A DNA stretch of 64,000 nucleotides from Bacteroidota bacterium (GCA_003153315.1 PLYA01000056.1:65826-129825), one strand, 5' to 3'; positions 6,849 through 15,503 are shown, numbered from the stretch's first letter. Made by a program: numbers and translations. The notes: generated from the letters alone by a model not told the origin.

Positions 6849-9800
6849 TTAATTTAATTTTTCGATGCTAACGTATGTACTCACAACGTCATCAACTTCA
6901 ACAAGTATTCCCGAATTCAAATCCAAAGCCTCAACCATTTCTAAATTACCCGTTAAAGTTTCTGAGCAAATATAGGTTAAATTATTTTTTATAGCATCAT
7001 TCAGGTAATCATTTTGCAATACCTTCACGTAAATTTTATCTGTAACCTCAAATCCTCTGTCTTTTCGCATATTCTGAATGCGGTTAACTATCTCTCTTGC
7101 AATACCTTCCTGTTTTAAAGGCTCGGTTAGGGTAATATCTAAAGCTACGGTAATAGCACCACTATTTGCTACCTTCCAACCCGGAATATCTACCGGAATA
7201 ATCTCTATATCTTCGGTTTCCAGTACAATTTCTTCCCCATCAATATTTACAGCATATTTACCTGTTTTTTCGATATGAGAAATAATTTCATGCCGATGTT
7301 CGTTTGCAAAAGCCTGAACAGCTTTCATATGTTTACCACATTTTTTACCCAATGTTTTAAAGTTCAGCTTCAGATTTTTCACTATTTGTGTCTGACTTTC
7401 ATCCACAAACTCTATCTCTTTTACGTTCACCTCAGCCAAAATTAAATCTTTAACAGCATCAACCTGTTTACGGAAATGCTCATCTAAAACCGGTATCTGT
7501 ATTTTGTTTAAAGGTTGCCTTACTTTTAAGTTTTCCTTTTTACGTATAGAAAGAACCATCGAAGATATCTTCTGGGCAAGTTCCATTCTCTCTTCTAATT
7601 CTTTATCAATTAGTTTCTCATCCACTTTAGGAAAATCACTCAAATGAATAGATGCTGCTTTTTGGCGATTAGTAATACTATTCAAATCATTAAATAGCCT
7701 GTCGGTAAAGAATGGTGCAATAGGTGCAGAAAGTTGTGCTATCACTTCCAAACAACGGTATAGGGTTTGGTAAGCTGCAATTTTATCTTCGCTGTAATCT
7801 CCTTTCCAAAAACGACGGCGGCATAAGCGCACATACCAGTTACTTAAATGTTCATCTACAAAGTATTCAATAGCTCTTCCTGCACGGTGTGGCTCATAAT
7901 TATTAAATGCTTCATCTACACTTTTTATTAGTGAGTTTAGTTCTGATAAAATCCATTGATCTATTTCCGGTCTTTTGTTGACAGGAATATCTGCTTCACT
8001 ATAATTAAATCCATCTACATTGGCATATAGTACAAAGAAGGAATAGGTATTATAAAGCGTGCCAAAAAACTTACGTTGCACTTCGCCAATTCCTTCAGTA
8101 TCAAATTTTAAATTATCCCAAGGTGCTGCATTAGTTATCATATACCAGCGGGTAGCATCCGCGCCATATTTCTCAATGGTTTCAAAAGGGTCAACAGCAT
8201 TACCCAAACGCTTGCTCATTTTGTTGCCATTCTTATCAAGCACCAATCCGTTTGAAACAACATTCTTATACGCCACCGAATCAAAACACATGGTTGCAAT
8301 GGCATGCAGGGTAAAGAACCAGCCGCGTGTTTGGTCAACACCTTCTGCTATAAAATCAGCAGGGTAATACTTTTTATTATCTATTAAATCTTTGTTCTCA
8401 AACGGGTAATGTAGTTGTGCATAAGGCATGGCCCCGCTATCAAACCAAACATCAATTAAATCGGGTTCGCGGAATAGTTTCTTACCATTCTTTTCCAATA
8501 CAATGGTATCGGCATAGGGTTTATGCAAGTCGAATGTTGCATAGTTTTCAGTAGAGTTATCTCCCGGTTTAAAGGCCCCTAAAGGGTTTTTATCCATAAA
8601 GCCTTTTGCAACGGCATTATCAATTTGTTTTTTTAACTCTTCGGCGGAGTTGATTACAATTTGTTCTGATTTATCTTCACTAGTCCAGATAGGGATAGGA
8701 ATGCCCCAAAAACGTGAGCGTGATAAATTCCAATCGTTCAAATTCTCTAACCAGCTTCCAAAACGTCCTGTACCTGTTGATTCAGGCTTCCAGTTAATGG
8801 TTTTGTTCAGCTCAATCATCCTGTCCTTTAAGGCAGTGGTTTTAATAAACCAACTGTCAAGCGGATAATATAATACCGGTTTATCAGTACGCCAGCAATG
8901 CGGGTAGCTGTGCTCGTAGGTTTCTTTTTTAAACAGTTTACCTTCTTCCTGTAGTTTAAGAACAATACGTTCATCAACACTCAGGTAAACTTTAAGGTCT
9001 TTTATTTTATGATTAGCTTCTAATATATTCTTCTGCTTTTCAAATTCAGTTTTCTTTTCAGCATCTGTCAAATAAGCTTCTTTTACGTATTCTTCTCCAT
9101 AAAGGAAAATATCGTCCTTTACTTCGGATACAAATTTACCTCGCTTATCAACTAAGGTTAAAGAGCCAATTCCATTTTGTTTAGCTACCCTAAAGTCATC
9201 TGCGCCAAAAGAAGGGGCAATATGCACAATGCCTGTACCATCTATTGTGGTTACAAAATCTCCTATAATGACAGCCCCTCCTGCCTCCCCAAAGGGGAGG
9301 TTCTTACCATCTAACTGCACAAAATCATTAGCACCTTTAAATGGAAGCAATTGCTCGTATTTTATTCCCGCTAAATCAGAGCCTTTAAAACTATTTGATA
9401 TGTGAATTGCAATGAACTTTCCTGAATGTTTGTTTTTTTGGGCATCTTTAGAAGAATCAAAAATGACGGAACCTCCAAGCTCTGGTTTAGTAAAATATTT
9501 ATCTACTAAATCCTTTGCTAGTATTACAAGAATTTCTTTTGAATTGTCAGTAAGACTTATTGTTTTAACTAAAACGTATTCAATATCTTTTCCAACAGCA
9601 AGTGCAGTATTAGAAGGAAGCGTCCATGGCGTAGTTGTCCAAGCTAAAAAATAAATATCTTCTTTAGCGTCTTTTAAGTTCTGACTTTTAAATTCTGAAT
9701 TCTTAATTGCCTTAAACATCACTGTCGCCGTCCTGTCCTTCACATCTCTGTAACAACCCGGCTGGTTTAATTCGTGCGATGATAAGCCTGTACCTGCAGC

Positions 9801-10355
9801 AGGGGAGTATGGTTGAATGGTAAAACCTTTGTACAATAAATTCTTTTCGTAGAGGTTGTTCAGTAGCCACCAAACGCTTTCAATATAACGGTTATCGTAT
9901 GTAATATAAGGGTCATTCATGTCAACCCAATAGCCCATCTTGTTGGTAATGTCTTCCCACTTATCGGTGTATTTCATTACGTCCTTACGGCACTCAAGGT
10001 TGTATTGCTCAACGCTAATCTTTTTTCCTATATCTTCTTTGGTAATGCCTAATGCTTTTTCAACACCTAACTCTATGGGTAAACCATGGGTATCCCATCC
10101 GGCTTTGCGTTTAACCTGAAAGCCCTGCATGGTTTTATATCGGCAAAAAATATCTTTAATGCTTCGCGCCATTACGTGGTGTATGCCGGGCATACCATTA
10201 GCACTTGGCGGACCCTCATAAAAAACAAACGGAGTTTTCCCTTCTCGCTCTGAAATAGATTTTTCAAAGGTTTTGTTTTCTTCCCAAAGCTTTAAAACAT
10301 CTTTTCCTATTTGTGAAAGATTAAGTTGCTTGTATTCAGTATATTTTTTACTCAT
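6849..10355 (-). CDS. ileS: Isoleucyl-tRNA synthetase
   Basis: 1168 residues from the ATG at 10355. A longer frame starts 51 bp upstream, but its extra residues lack family character and run into the next gene's terminator. It charges tRNA-Ile. Visible are the class I signature in the GMPGIHH form (about 55-60), the editing domain in the middle, KMSKR near residue 712, and a long anticodon-binding C-terminus. The length and motif variants fit the long eukaryote-like IleRS normal in Bacteroidota. It is followed 13 bp later by the DksA-like gene. Confidence 0.96.
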   Translation of the reverse strand: MSKKYTEYKQLNLSQIGKDVLKLWEENKTFEKSISEREGKTPFVFYEGPPSANGMPGIHHVMARSIKDIFCRYKTMQGFQVKRKAGWDTHGLPIELGVEKALGITKEDIGKKISVEQYNLECRKDVMKYTDKWEDITNKMGYWVDMNDPYITYDNRYIESVWWLLNNLYEKNLLYKGFTIQPYSPAAGTGLSSHELNQPGCYRDVKDRTATVMFKAIKNSEFKSQNLKDAKEDIYFLAWTTTPWTLPSNTALAVGKDIEYVLVKTISLTDNSKEILVILAKDLVDKYFTKPELGGSVIFDSSKDAQKNKHSGKFIAIHISNSFKGSDLAGIKYEQLLPFKGANDFVQLDGKNLPFGEAGGAVIIGDFVTTIDGTGIVHIAPSFGADDFRVAKQNGIGSLTLVDKRGKFVSEVKDDIFLYGEEYVKEAYLTDAEKKTEFEKQKNILEANHKIKDLKVYLSVDERIVLKLQEEGKLFKKETYEHSYPHCWRTDKPVLYYPLDSWFIKTTALKDRMIELNKTINWKPESTGTGRFGSWLENLNDWNLSRSRFWGIPIPIWTSEDKSEQIVINSAEELKKQIDNAVAKGFMDKNPLGAFKPGDNSTENYATFDLHKPYADTIVLEKNGKKLFREPDLIDVWFDSGAMPYAQLHYPFENKDLIDNKKYYPADFIAEGVDQTRGWFFTLHAIATMCFDSVAYKNVVSNGLVLDKNGNKMSKRLGNAVDPFETIEKYGADATRWYMITNAAPWDNLKFDTEGIGEVQRKFFGTLYNTYSFFVLYANVDGFNYSEADIPVNKRPEIDQWILSELNSLIKSVDEAFNNYEPHRAGRAIEYFVDEHLSNWYVRLCRRRFWKGDYSEDKIAAYQTLYRCLEVIAQLSAPIAPFFTDRLFNDLNSITNRQKAASIHLSDFPKVDEKLIDKELEERMELAQKISSMVLSIRKKENLKVRQPLNKIQIPVLDEHFRKQVDAVKDLILAEVNVKEIEFVDESQTQIVKNLKLNFKTLGKKCGKHMKAVQAFANEHRHEIISHIEKTGKYAVNIDGEEIVLETEDIEIIPVDIPGWKVANSGAITVALDITLTEPLKQEGIAREIVNRIQNMRKDRGFEVTDKIYVKVLQNDYLNDAIKNNLTYICSETLTGNLEMVEALDLNSGILVEVDDVVSTYVSIEKLN

Positions 10356-10387
10356 AATACCTTTTAAAAAAGGAGCGCTAAGGTAAT

Positions 10388-10423
10388 AAAAAAACCCTGC
10401 TTTCAATAGAGAAAACAGGGTTT
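10388..10423 (-). terminator. Intrinsic terminator of the T9SS cargo gene
   Basis: On the minus strand AAACCCTG and CAGGGTTT form the stem, followed by a run of T. It begins about 20 bp after the stop codon of the T9SS cargo gene and lies just before the ileS start. Its 3' flank is nearly the same as that of the element at 11552-11585. Confidence 0.8.
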
Positions 10424-10442
10424 AATTTGTTTTTTATATGTT

Positions 10443-11474
10443 TTACTTAGTAACGATAAATCTTTTGGTAGAGGTTAAATTACCATCTAAATGTAACTGC
10501 ACAAAATAAATTCCTTCGGGTAAGGTTGAAATATCAAGTTTGTAATTATTTTCTCCCTGCATACCTTCTCTATTTACAGATGATAAAACCTGAGCCCCTA
10601 AGGAATTAAATAACTTTAATTCAACTGCTTGGTTTTCAGTTAAGCTAAGATTTATGTTAATGTTGTTTGCGGCAGGATTAGGAAATAAATTGCACGAATT
10701 AATAATATCAGGTTGTTCGTCTATCCCGGCAACCACACCACTTACATAAGTGCCGTATTGGCTAACTGAAGTAGAGGCTGATGAAGTAAAAGAAGAAACA
10801 GTAGCAATAGGGTAATGATTATTGTTTAGCCACCACATATATTCATCATTATCATAGCTAATCACATATGGACCAAAACCACTAATGTTAGTTGAATCAG
10901 AATAAACCTGAACAAAGTGAACACGCATTACATTAGAAAAAGTTCCTGCCGGAGTTGTTAGCGTACCATACCCATCAGCTGTTACCGTAGTATTACCCTT
11001 TCTATAATACAGACTACCTCCACTTGTGAAAGTTGCCTGCCAAGGATCTGTATAAGTATTAGTATAAGCAAAAGGGAAATGCAGAAAATCTTCGGGATTT
11101 GAATATACAAATTGAATCGATGAAGCTACTTCTCCCCAATTTTGCAGAGATGAAGTAGATGTTTTAAAATATAAATACTGTGCGCCGCTTCCTGCTGAAA
11201 AAGCTACATTGGCATTAGTATAAGTAGATGCATAAGGGGTTGAAGAAATAGCTGTGCCAACTGTAGCAACTAAAGTTCCTGTACCCATGCCTGATAAGTT
11301 CCAGGTTTGGCTTGCACCTGAGCTTCCAGGACTTACATAATTGGCATTATGTTCAGCAATATTATCACCAATAACCGGATTAATACCGGTAGCCGTTAAT
11401 GTAGGCTGAGCTATGGCAGAAAATCCCACTGCTAAACCTGCGCTTAATAATAAATTTCGTAAAGATGTTTTCAT
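10443..11474 (-). CDS. Secreted protein with type IX secretion C-terminal sorting domain
   Basis: 343 residues. The signal peptide is about residues 1-22, cleaved after AIA. The body is Ser/Thr/Gly-rich with no recognised catalytic motif. The last 75 residues or so form a type A sorting domain: LFPNPAANNINI, then LKLFNSLGAQVL, LPEGIYFVQL and a final basic KRFIVTK. Proteins of this kind cross the outer membrane by the Por/T9SS machinery and are cell-surface attached or released. It is apparently monocistronic, with its own terminator. Confidence 0.88.
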   Translation of the reverse strand: MKTSLRNLLLSAGLAVGFSAIAQPTLTATGINPVIGDNIAEHNANYVSPGSSGASQTWNLSGMGTGTLVATVGTAISSTPYASTYTNANVAFSAGSGAQYLYFKTSTSSLQNWGEVASSIQFVYSNPEDFLHFPFAYTNTYTDPWQATFTSGGSLYYRKGNTTVTADGYGTLTTPAGTFSNVMRVHFVQVYSDSTNISGFGPYVISYDNDEYMWWLNNNHYPIATVSSFTSSASTSVSQYGTYVSGVVAGIDEQPDIINSCNLFPNPAANNININLSLTENQAVELKLFNSLGAQVLSSVNREGMQGENNYKLDISTLPEGIYFVQLHLDGNLTSTKRFIVTK

Positions 11475-11551
11475 ATTATATGTTTTATAAGGTTAATAAT
11501 AGGCTAAACTACTAAAAATTTCAACTTAGGCAAGTTAAGTTATCGTTAAAT

Positions 11552-11585
11552 AAAAAACCCCGCTTTCTACTGAAAACAGGGTTTA
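11552..11585 (-). terminator. Intrinsic terminator of the YwqK-like gene
   Basis: On the minus strand AAACCCTG and CGGGGTTT pair (with a mismatch or wobble) and are followed by a T-run. It lies just after the stop codon at 11607. The sequence is close to the terminator at 10388-10423. Confidence 0.75.
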
Positions 11586-11606
11586 ATTTGTTTTTAATGA
11601 AATAAT

Positions 11607-12509
11607 TTAGTCGTCCATTTGAGCATCACCAATATAAGCACCTTCTTTATATACCTCTACACGCTTAAGAATGCCATCTTTATTATAAATGTAGCTTTTT
11701 CCGTCCATAAAACGATTGTCTTTAAAAGTACCATCTTTAGTTTTCTGACGGTCTTTATTGTACAAAACATAATATCCATTCAGTTTATCCGGACTTTTTG
11801 CTTTAGGGTCTTGTAATGTTTCCTCTTTACTAACTGTTACAACTTTGGTATCCACTTTTTCCTTTGGTGCTTCTTTAATTGGTTTCTTAGGTTCAAATGT
11901 TTTAATAGAAGCTACATCTGCATCTCCATTATTATAATTAACCTCTTTCTTAACCTCGCCATTAGGGTAGTATTCATTAACAACACCACTTTCTTTACCG
12001 CCATTCCAGTTACCTTCTATTTGTGTTGTACCATCTTCATAATAATACTTTTGGGCACCTTCTCTTTTGCCACCCGGGTTAAAGGTAAACTCCTGTTGCA
12101 CGTTTCCGTTTTCGTAGTATAATTTATAATTACCTACCCATTTGTTTATTTTCCAGGTTCCTTCTTCCGATATTTTGCCGTTTTCGTGATACATAATGGC
12201 ATACCCATCAGGCCTTCCGCTTTGAAAGGTAATCTTGTTCTTGGTATTTCCGTTACAAAAGTATTCCTTCCAAATACCATTCTTTTTATTGTCGTTATAT
12301 TTTCCTTCTTCTACTTTTGAGGTTGCCTGATAGCAGGTATTTGGTTTAGACTTACCGAAGGTAATCCATCTGCCTTGTTTTAAACCCTGAAAATCAATAA
12401 TGTTAATAGAGTCCTTTCCATTAGATGGGTCTAATTCAAATGATTGTGGCTGTGCGTAGCCGTAACTAAGCACAAAAAACAAGAATATCCATCTAAATTG
12501 CAGTCTCAT
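11607..12509 (-). CDS. MORN-like / YwqK-type repeat protein, secreted
   Basis: 300 residues from the ATG at 12509, chosen because MRLQFRWIFLFFVLSYGYAQ is a clean signal peptide; an ATG 39 bp upstream is possible. The body has about eight short repeats of the type YENGNVQQEFTF, YYEDGTTQIEGNW and YYPNGEVKKEVNY, as in the YwqK/MORN-like family. Such repeats form beta-hairpin stacks; their role in Bacteroidota is not established. The YwqK antitoxin label comes from one Bacillus protein and should not be read as a function here. Confidence 0.82.
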   Translation of the reverse strand: MRLQFRWIFLFFVLSYGYAQPQSFELDPSNGKDSINIIDFQGLKQGRWITFGKSKPNTCYQATSKVEEGKYNDNKKNGIWKEYFCNGNTKNKITFQSGRPDGYAIMYHENGKISEEGTWKINKWVGNYKLYYENGNVQQEFTFNPGGKREGAQKYYYEDGTTQIEGNWNGGKESGVVNEYYPNGEVKKEVNYNNGDADVASIKTFEPKKPIKEAPKEKVDTKVVTVSKEETLQDPKAKSPDKLNGYYVLYNKDRQKTKDGTFKDNRFMDGKSYIYNKDGILKRVEVYKEGAYIGDAQMDD

Positions 12510-12653
12510 AAATAAACTTTTATCAAATATATAAATAAATTTTCTCATAAAAAAAAACTTTTAGATGTAAGCAGGTTTTTAATAGATAAACCTTCATTAA
12601 CTTCAATATTGTTTCAGTTTTGCTTGTACGTAATTTTAATAAAAAAGTTACAT

Positions 12654-13598
12654 TTATTTTAAATTATTTAGCATGGAGCTAACCATTTCTGGTAATTGAC
12701 AGGTGTTTTTCCAGCCCCAATCTGCTGTAGCTTCCTTATCATCAATACTTTGAGGCCAGCTATCGGCTATTTGTTGCCTAAAATCGGGTTTATAGGTAAT
12801 TTTAAAGTCGGGTATGTGCTTCTTTATCTCATCCGCTATTTGCTTAGGATTAAAGCTTATACCGGCAATGTTGTATGAGCCGCGTATTTTTATTTTGTCT
12901 GCAGGCACATGCATAATCTCTATGGTAGCCCTAATGGCATCGGGCATGTACATCATGGGGAGGGCAGTTTCTTCTGATAGAAAGCATTCGTAGCTCTTGG
13001 TTTTTAACGCTTCGTGAAAAATATGCACCGCATAATCGGTAGTACCACCACCGGGGGCCGATTTATAGCTGATAAGACCCGGGTAACGTATACTCCTTAC
13101 ATCTACCCTGTGTTTTAAAAAGTAATACTCGCACCAGCGCTCTCCGGCCAGTTTGCTTATGCCATAAACCGTGGTAGGTTCCATCACCGTATATTGCGGG
13201 GTGTTTTGTTTTGGGGTAGTAGGACCAAAAACCGCAATAGAACTGGGCCAATATACCTTTTGGATATGTCCTTCTTTGGCAAGTTCGAGCACATTAAATA
13301 AGCCCTGCATATTTAGTTGCCAGGCATATAAAGGGTTCTTTTCTGCGGTGGCAGATAATAAAGCAGCTAATAAATACACCTGCTTTACTTGATGCTTTTT
13401 TACAATTTCAAACAGTTGTTCTTTATTAAGCACATCCAATACCTCGAAGGCATTGTTGGCAAAAGCCGGAGATTGCTTAATATCTGCAGCCACCACATTG
13501 GATGAGCCGTATAGTTTGTTTAGTTCTTCTAAAAGCTCTACCCCTATTTGTCCGCCGGCACCTACTATAAGTACCTTATCTTCTACGTTAATCGTCAT
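12654..13598 (-). CDS. L-threonine 3-dehydrogenase, SDR (GalE-like) type
   Basis: 314 residues, an extended short-chain dehydrogenase. It has the NAD-binding GAGGQIG (13-19), SSIAVFGP, the catalytic YGISK (Tyr145, Lys149) and the family-specific PGLISYKSAPGGGTTDYAV. Enzymes with these motifs oxidise L-threonine to 2-amino-3-ketobutyrate with NAD. It stands alone, with an inverted-repeat element on its upstream side. Confidence in this subfamily over other epimerases is high because of the YKSAPGGGT segment. Confidence 0.88.
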   Translation of the reverse strand: MTINVEDKVLIVGAGGQIGVELLEELNKLYGSSNVVAADIKQSPAFANNAFEVLDVLNKEQLFEIVKKHQVKQVYLLAALLSATAEKNPLYAWQLNMQGLFNVLELAKEGHIQKVYWPSSIAVFGPTTPKQNTPQYTVMEPTTVYGISKLAGERWCEYYFLKHRVDVRSIRYPGLISYKSAPGGGTTDYAVHIFHEALKTKSYECFLSEETALPMMYMPDAIRATIEIMHVPADKIKIRGSYNIAGISFNPKQIADEIKKHIPDFKITYKPDFRQQIADSWPQSIDDKEATADWGWKNTCQLPEMVSSMLNNLK

Positions 13599-13669
13599 AC
13601 AAATTAGAAAGGCTAAATATAGGGATTGTTTTTATTTTGGGAGGGTGCGATTAAATAGCAATTTACCCC

Positions 13670-13695
13670 TTTCTTTTTCCTTGACGAAAAAGAAA
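13670..13695. repeat. Perfect 10-bp inverted repeat in an intergenic element
   Basis: TTTCTTTTTC, then a 6-nt loop CTTGAC, then GAAAAAGAAA. The loop sequence is echoed in inverse as GTCAAG at 13702-13707. The element continues to about 13785 with GC-richer sequence, unlike the AT-rich surroundings. It looks like a dispersed REP-like intergenic element of the kind I associate with Bacteroidota genomes. Copy number cannot be judged from one window. Confidence 0.55.
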
Positions 13696-13767
13696 CAAAA
13701 AGTCAAGACAAAACGATCTGCCAAACACAGGCTAAACTGCTCCGCGTTTTGTCGGGCTGCCCGCTGT

Positions 13768-14190
13768 TTAATCCTTTAATTTTACTTTAAAGTATTTTAT
13801 TTCTTTATAGTTTGCTTCGTATATATTAAGTTCGCTTGGATAATAAAAATAACCTTCATCAATTACAAAAGGATTACCTTTTGGTTCTTTAATATGATAG
13901 GTTTTATTTTTGTAATAGATATCACAAGAAAATCCATGTATTGCAAGATCTATGTAACTTCGGCTATCATGAAATTTAACCTTACAAGTATCTTTTAAAT
14001 CTGTAGTTATTATTGCTTTCCATTCCCCTGAATCATCATGAGTAGCTTTATTTATATAAATATCTTGGACTTTAGGAGGTAAGTGATAATAAGAAACTTC
14101 CTCACGTTCTAAATTATCTAATTTTATTTCACCAAATCCACAACCAAACAATAATAGAGTTGATATTAATATAACTAAGAAGTATTTCAT
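13768..14190 (-). CDS. Small lipoprotein of unknown function
   Basis: 140 residues from the ATG at 14190; the longer frame starting with GTG at 14220 would begin inside a terminator hairpin. The signal peptide ends in LLFGC, giving a lipidated Cys near residue 17. The mature part is beta-rich with no recognised domain. It lies in an accessory stretch of small secreted proteins. Confidence 0.6.
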   Translation of the reverse strand: MKYFLVILISTLLLFGCGFGEIKLDNLEREEVSYYHLPPKVQDIYINKATHDDSGEWKAIITTDLKDTCKVKFHDSRSYIDLAIHGFSCDIYYKNKTYHIKEPKGNPFVIDEGYFYYPSELNIYEANYKEIKYFKVKLKD

Positions 14191-14208
14191 CTCCTCAAAT
14201 ATAAAACA

Positions 14209-14240
14209 AAAAAGCCTCACATGGGTGCAAGGCTCTTTTA
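14209..14240 (-). terminator. Intrinsic terminator after the 21-bp repeat array
   Basis: On the minus strand AGCCT and AGGCT, extended by A-T and G-T pairs, enclose a loop of about 12 nt and are followed by a T-run. It ends the transcript of the 14507-15277 gene after the repeat array, so the array would be transcribed as a 3' untranslated region. The hairpin also borders the promoter side of the 13768-14190 gene. Confidence 0.65.
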
Positions 14241-14249
14241 TTTGCAGGG

Positions 14250-14501
14250 TTTATAGTTTAGCTACAAGCGTTAGTAAACTACATCCAAGCATTATTAAAC
14301 TACTTCCTAATGTAATTAAACCACTTCCTAACTTGATTAAACTACTTCCAAGCTTAATTAAACTACTTCCTACCGTAGTTAAACTACTTTCAAGCGTTAG
14401 TAAACTATATTCTACCGTAATTAAACTACTTCCTAACGTGGTTAAACTATAAACAACAGGTAGTAAACTACTTCCTGTTGTTTATAGTATACTAACGACT
14501 A
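14250..14501. repeat. 21-bp tandem repeat array, set 1 (12 units)
   Basis: Twelve head-to-tail units of exactly 21 bp in the sense TTAAACTACTTCC followed by a variable 8-bp part (such as TAACGTAA). Units differ at several positions but the register never slips. The array fills the space between the stop codon of the 14507-15277 gene and a terminator. A minus-strand frame stays open through most units with a heptad like GSSLITL, but no start codon precedes it. Confidence 0.9.
14446..14488. repeat. 15-bp perfect inverted repeat at the edge of array 1
   Basis: ACTATAAACAACAGG at 14446-14460 and its exact complement CCTGTTGTTTATAGT at 14474-14488 enclose a 13-nt loop, which itself can pair as AGTA/TACT. 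It lies about 19 bp past the stop codon of the minus-strand gene and lacks a T-run, so it is not a standard terminator. One 21-bp repeat unit forms the loop and part of the stem. Confidence 0.8.
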
Positions 14502-14506
14502 TCTTG

Positions 14507-15277
14507 CTACTTAACCGTAACGTATATCCACCCACTCCACACATAGTGTGTGGTAGCACCATCGCTAAACACATCGGTATGGCCGCCTTTGGCAGGGGTT
14601 AGTGAGGCTGCTTTGGCAGTAGCAACCGAACCAATACCTGTTGTACCGCCCCCTGTTTTTTTATGATGCGTGGGCACTATAATGGCTTCTCTAAAGGCAT
14701 ATATATCACCGCTTTTCAGGTTAATAAGGCTCATGTTTACATGGTTGCCTATTAAAAGTTCGGCTGTAACCGTAGGCGGAGTATGCTTAACAGGTGTTTT
14801 GCCATACTGACGAATGTAGGTGCTGTGTTGCCCGCCCGATTTGGTGCTAACGTCAATCTCACCCTCAATAGTAGAAGTTGCCTTAAAGGTTTTTGGCGTT
14901 TTGGCTGCACCTTTTTTAAGTGTATAGCCGCAGCGGGTTACTACTATGGTACCTGCGTTTATATCTCCGGCAGCAATGGCAGCATCATTAGAAACGGTTT
15001 CTAAATAGCGCGCATTCTTTTTATACATCGTAGCCAGTTTGTTAAACGAAATAGTTACCGCATCCGTCAACCCTGTTGGGGGTTTGGTTTGGGTGGCATC
15101 ATACTTGGTTTGCAAATCGGTGGCGCCGGCAAGCATTTGTGCATCGGTTACGGGTGCGCCGCCTGCAATGGCGTCTCCGGTGGTTTTTACTTTTTTGGCT
15201 GCTTTAATAAGGTCCAACGGACTCATATGAGCAGTACTGTCAACTACTACAATAGTAGGCATGTTTGTTGCACTCAT
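14507..15277 (-). CDS. Hypothetical protein between two 21-bp repeat arrays
   Basis: 256 residues, Thr/Ala/Gly-rich with no signal peptide. The N-terminal half looks helical (to about residue 100). The second half contains GDINAGTIVVTRCGYTLKKG and SGDIYAFREAIIVPTHHKKTG and ends in YVWSGWIYVTVK, suggesting a beta-sandwich. The layout resembles fibronectin-III-like hypothetical proteins frequent in Bacteroidota; that resemblance is from memory and weak. The gene has 21-bp repeats on both sides (15317-15400 upstream, 14250-14501 downstream). Higher GC than its neighbours suggests acquisition. Confidence 0.7.
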   Translation of the reverse strand: MSATNMPTIVVVDSTAHMSPLDLIKAAKKVKTTGDAIAGGAPVTDAQMLAGATDLQTKYDATQTKPPTGLTDAVTISFNKLATMYKKNARYLETVSNDAAIAAGDINAGTIVVTRCGYTLKKGAAKTPKTFKATSTIEGEIDVSTKSGGQHSTYIRQYGKTPVKHTPPTVTAELLIGNHVNMSLINLKSGDIYAFREAIIVPTHHKKTGGGTTGIGSVATAKAASLTPAKGGHTDVFSDGATTHYVWSGWIYVTVK

Positions 15278-15316
15278 TTTTTTTAAGTTTTTAAAAAGAT
15301 TATTACAAGAATCAAG

Positions 15317-15400
15317 GGTTGTCTATGGCAGGTTGTCTGTTGTCTGGCACAGAGAGACGGTTGTCTATAACTAAGAGGCTGTTGTCTGGTACATTACCCA
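15317..15400. repeat. 21-bp repeat set 5 (four degenerate units with a GTTGTCT core)
   Basis: GTTGTCT starts at 15317, 15338, 15359 and 15380, exactly 21 bp apart, with one extra copy at 15331. The 14 bp between cores differ. The set lies 40-123 bp upstream of the minus-strand gene start at 15277, thus in its leader or promoter region. Confidence 0.7.
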
Positions 15401-15490
15401 CACCCTATTGCGCAATTAGGTGTGTTATATTTTGCATAACGCAAGGGTATTATTATTTATTGTATAAAATTTAAAATATTTTTTATTTAT

Positions 15491-15498
15491 TATATTTG
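15491..15498 (+). promoter_or_regulatory. Possible -7 promoter element before the three-gene secreted cluster
   Basis: TATATTTG matches the Bacteroidota -7 consensus TAnnTTTG exactly and ends 5 bp before the ATG at 15504. No good -33 TTTG is seen at the expected distance. If used, the transcript would be nearly leaderless. Confidence 0.35.
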
Positions 15499-15503
15499 AG
15501 GGT

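Noticed and set aside
11607-12509. YwqK antitoxin function
   Set aside because: The repeat family name comes from one Bacillus pair; no toxin gene is adjacent here and the protein is secreted.
12654-13598. galE or another sugar epimerase
   Set aside because: The YKSAPGGGT segment points to SDR-type threonine dehydrogenase; a true galE is at 20520.
14225-14452. Plus-strand open frame with KLLPNVI-like heptads in array 1
   Set aside because: The frame stays open only because the unit is a multiple of three; start context is a terminator hairpin and it opposes the transcript direction.
14507-15277. Diversity-generating retroelement target or phage tail gene
   Set aside because: No reverse transcriptase or template repeat was found, and adjacent genes are not phage-like.
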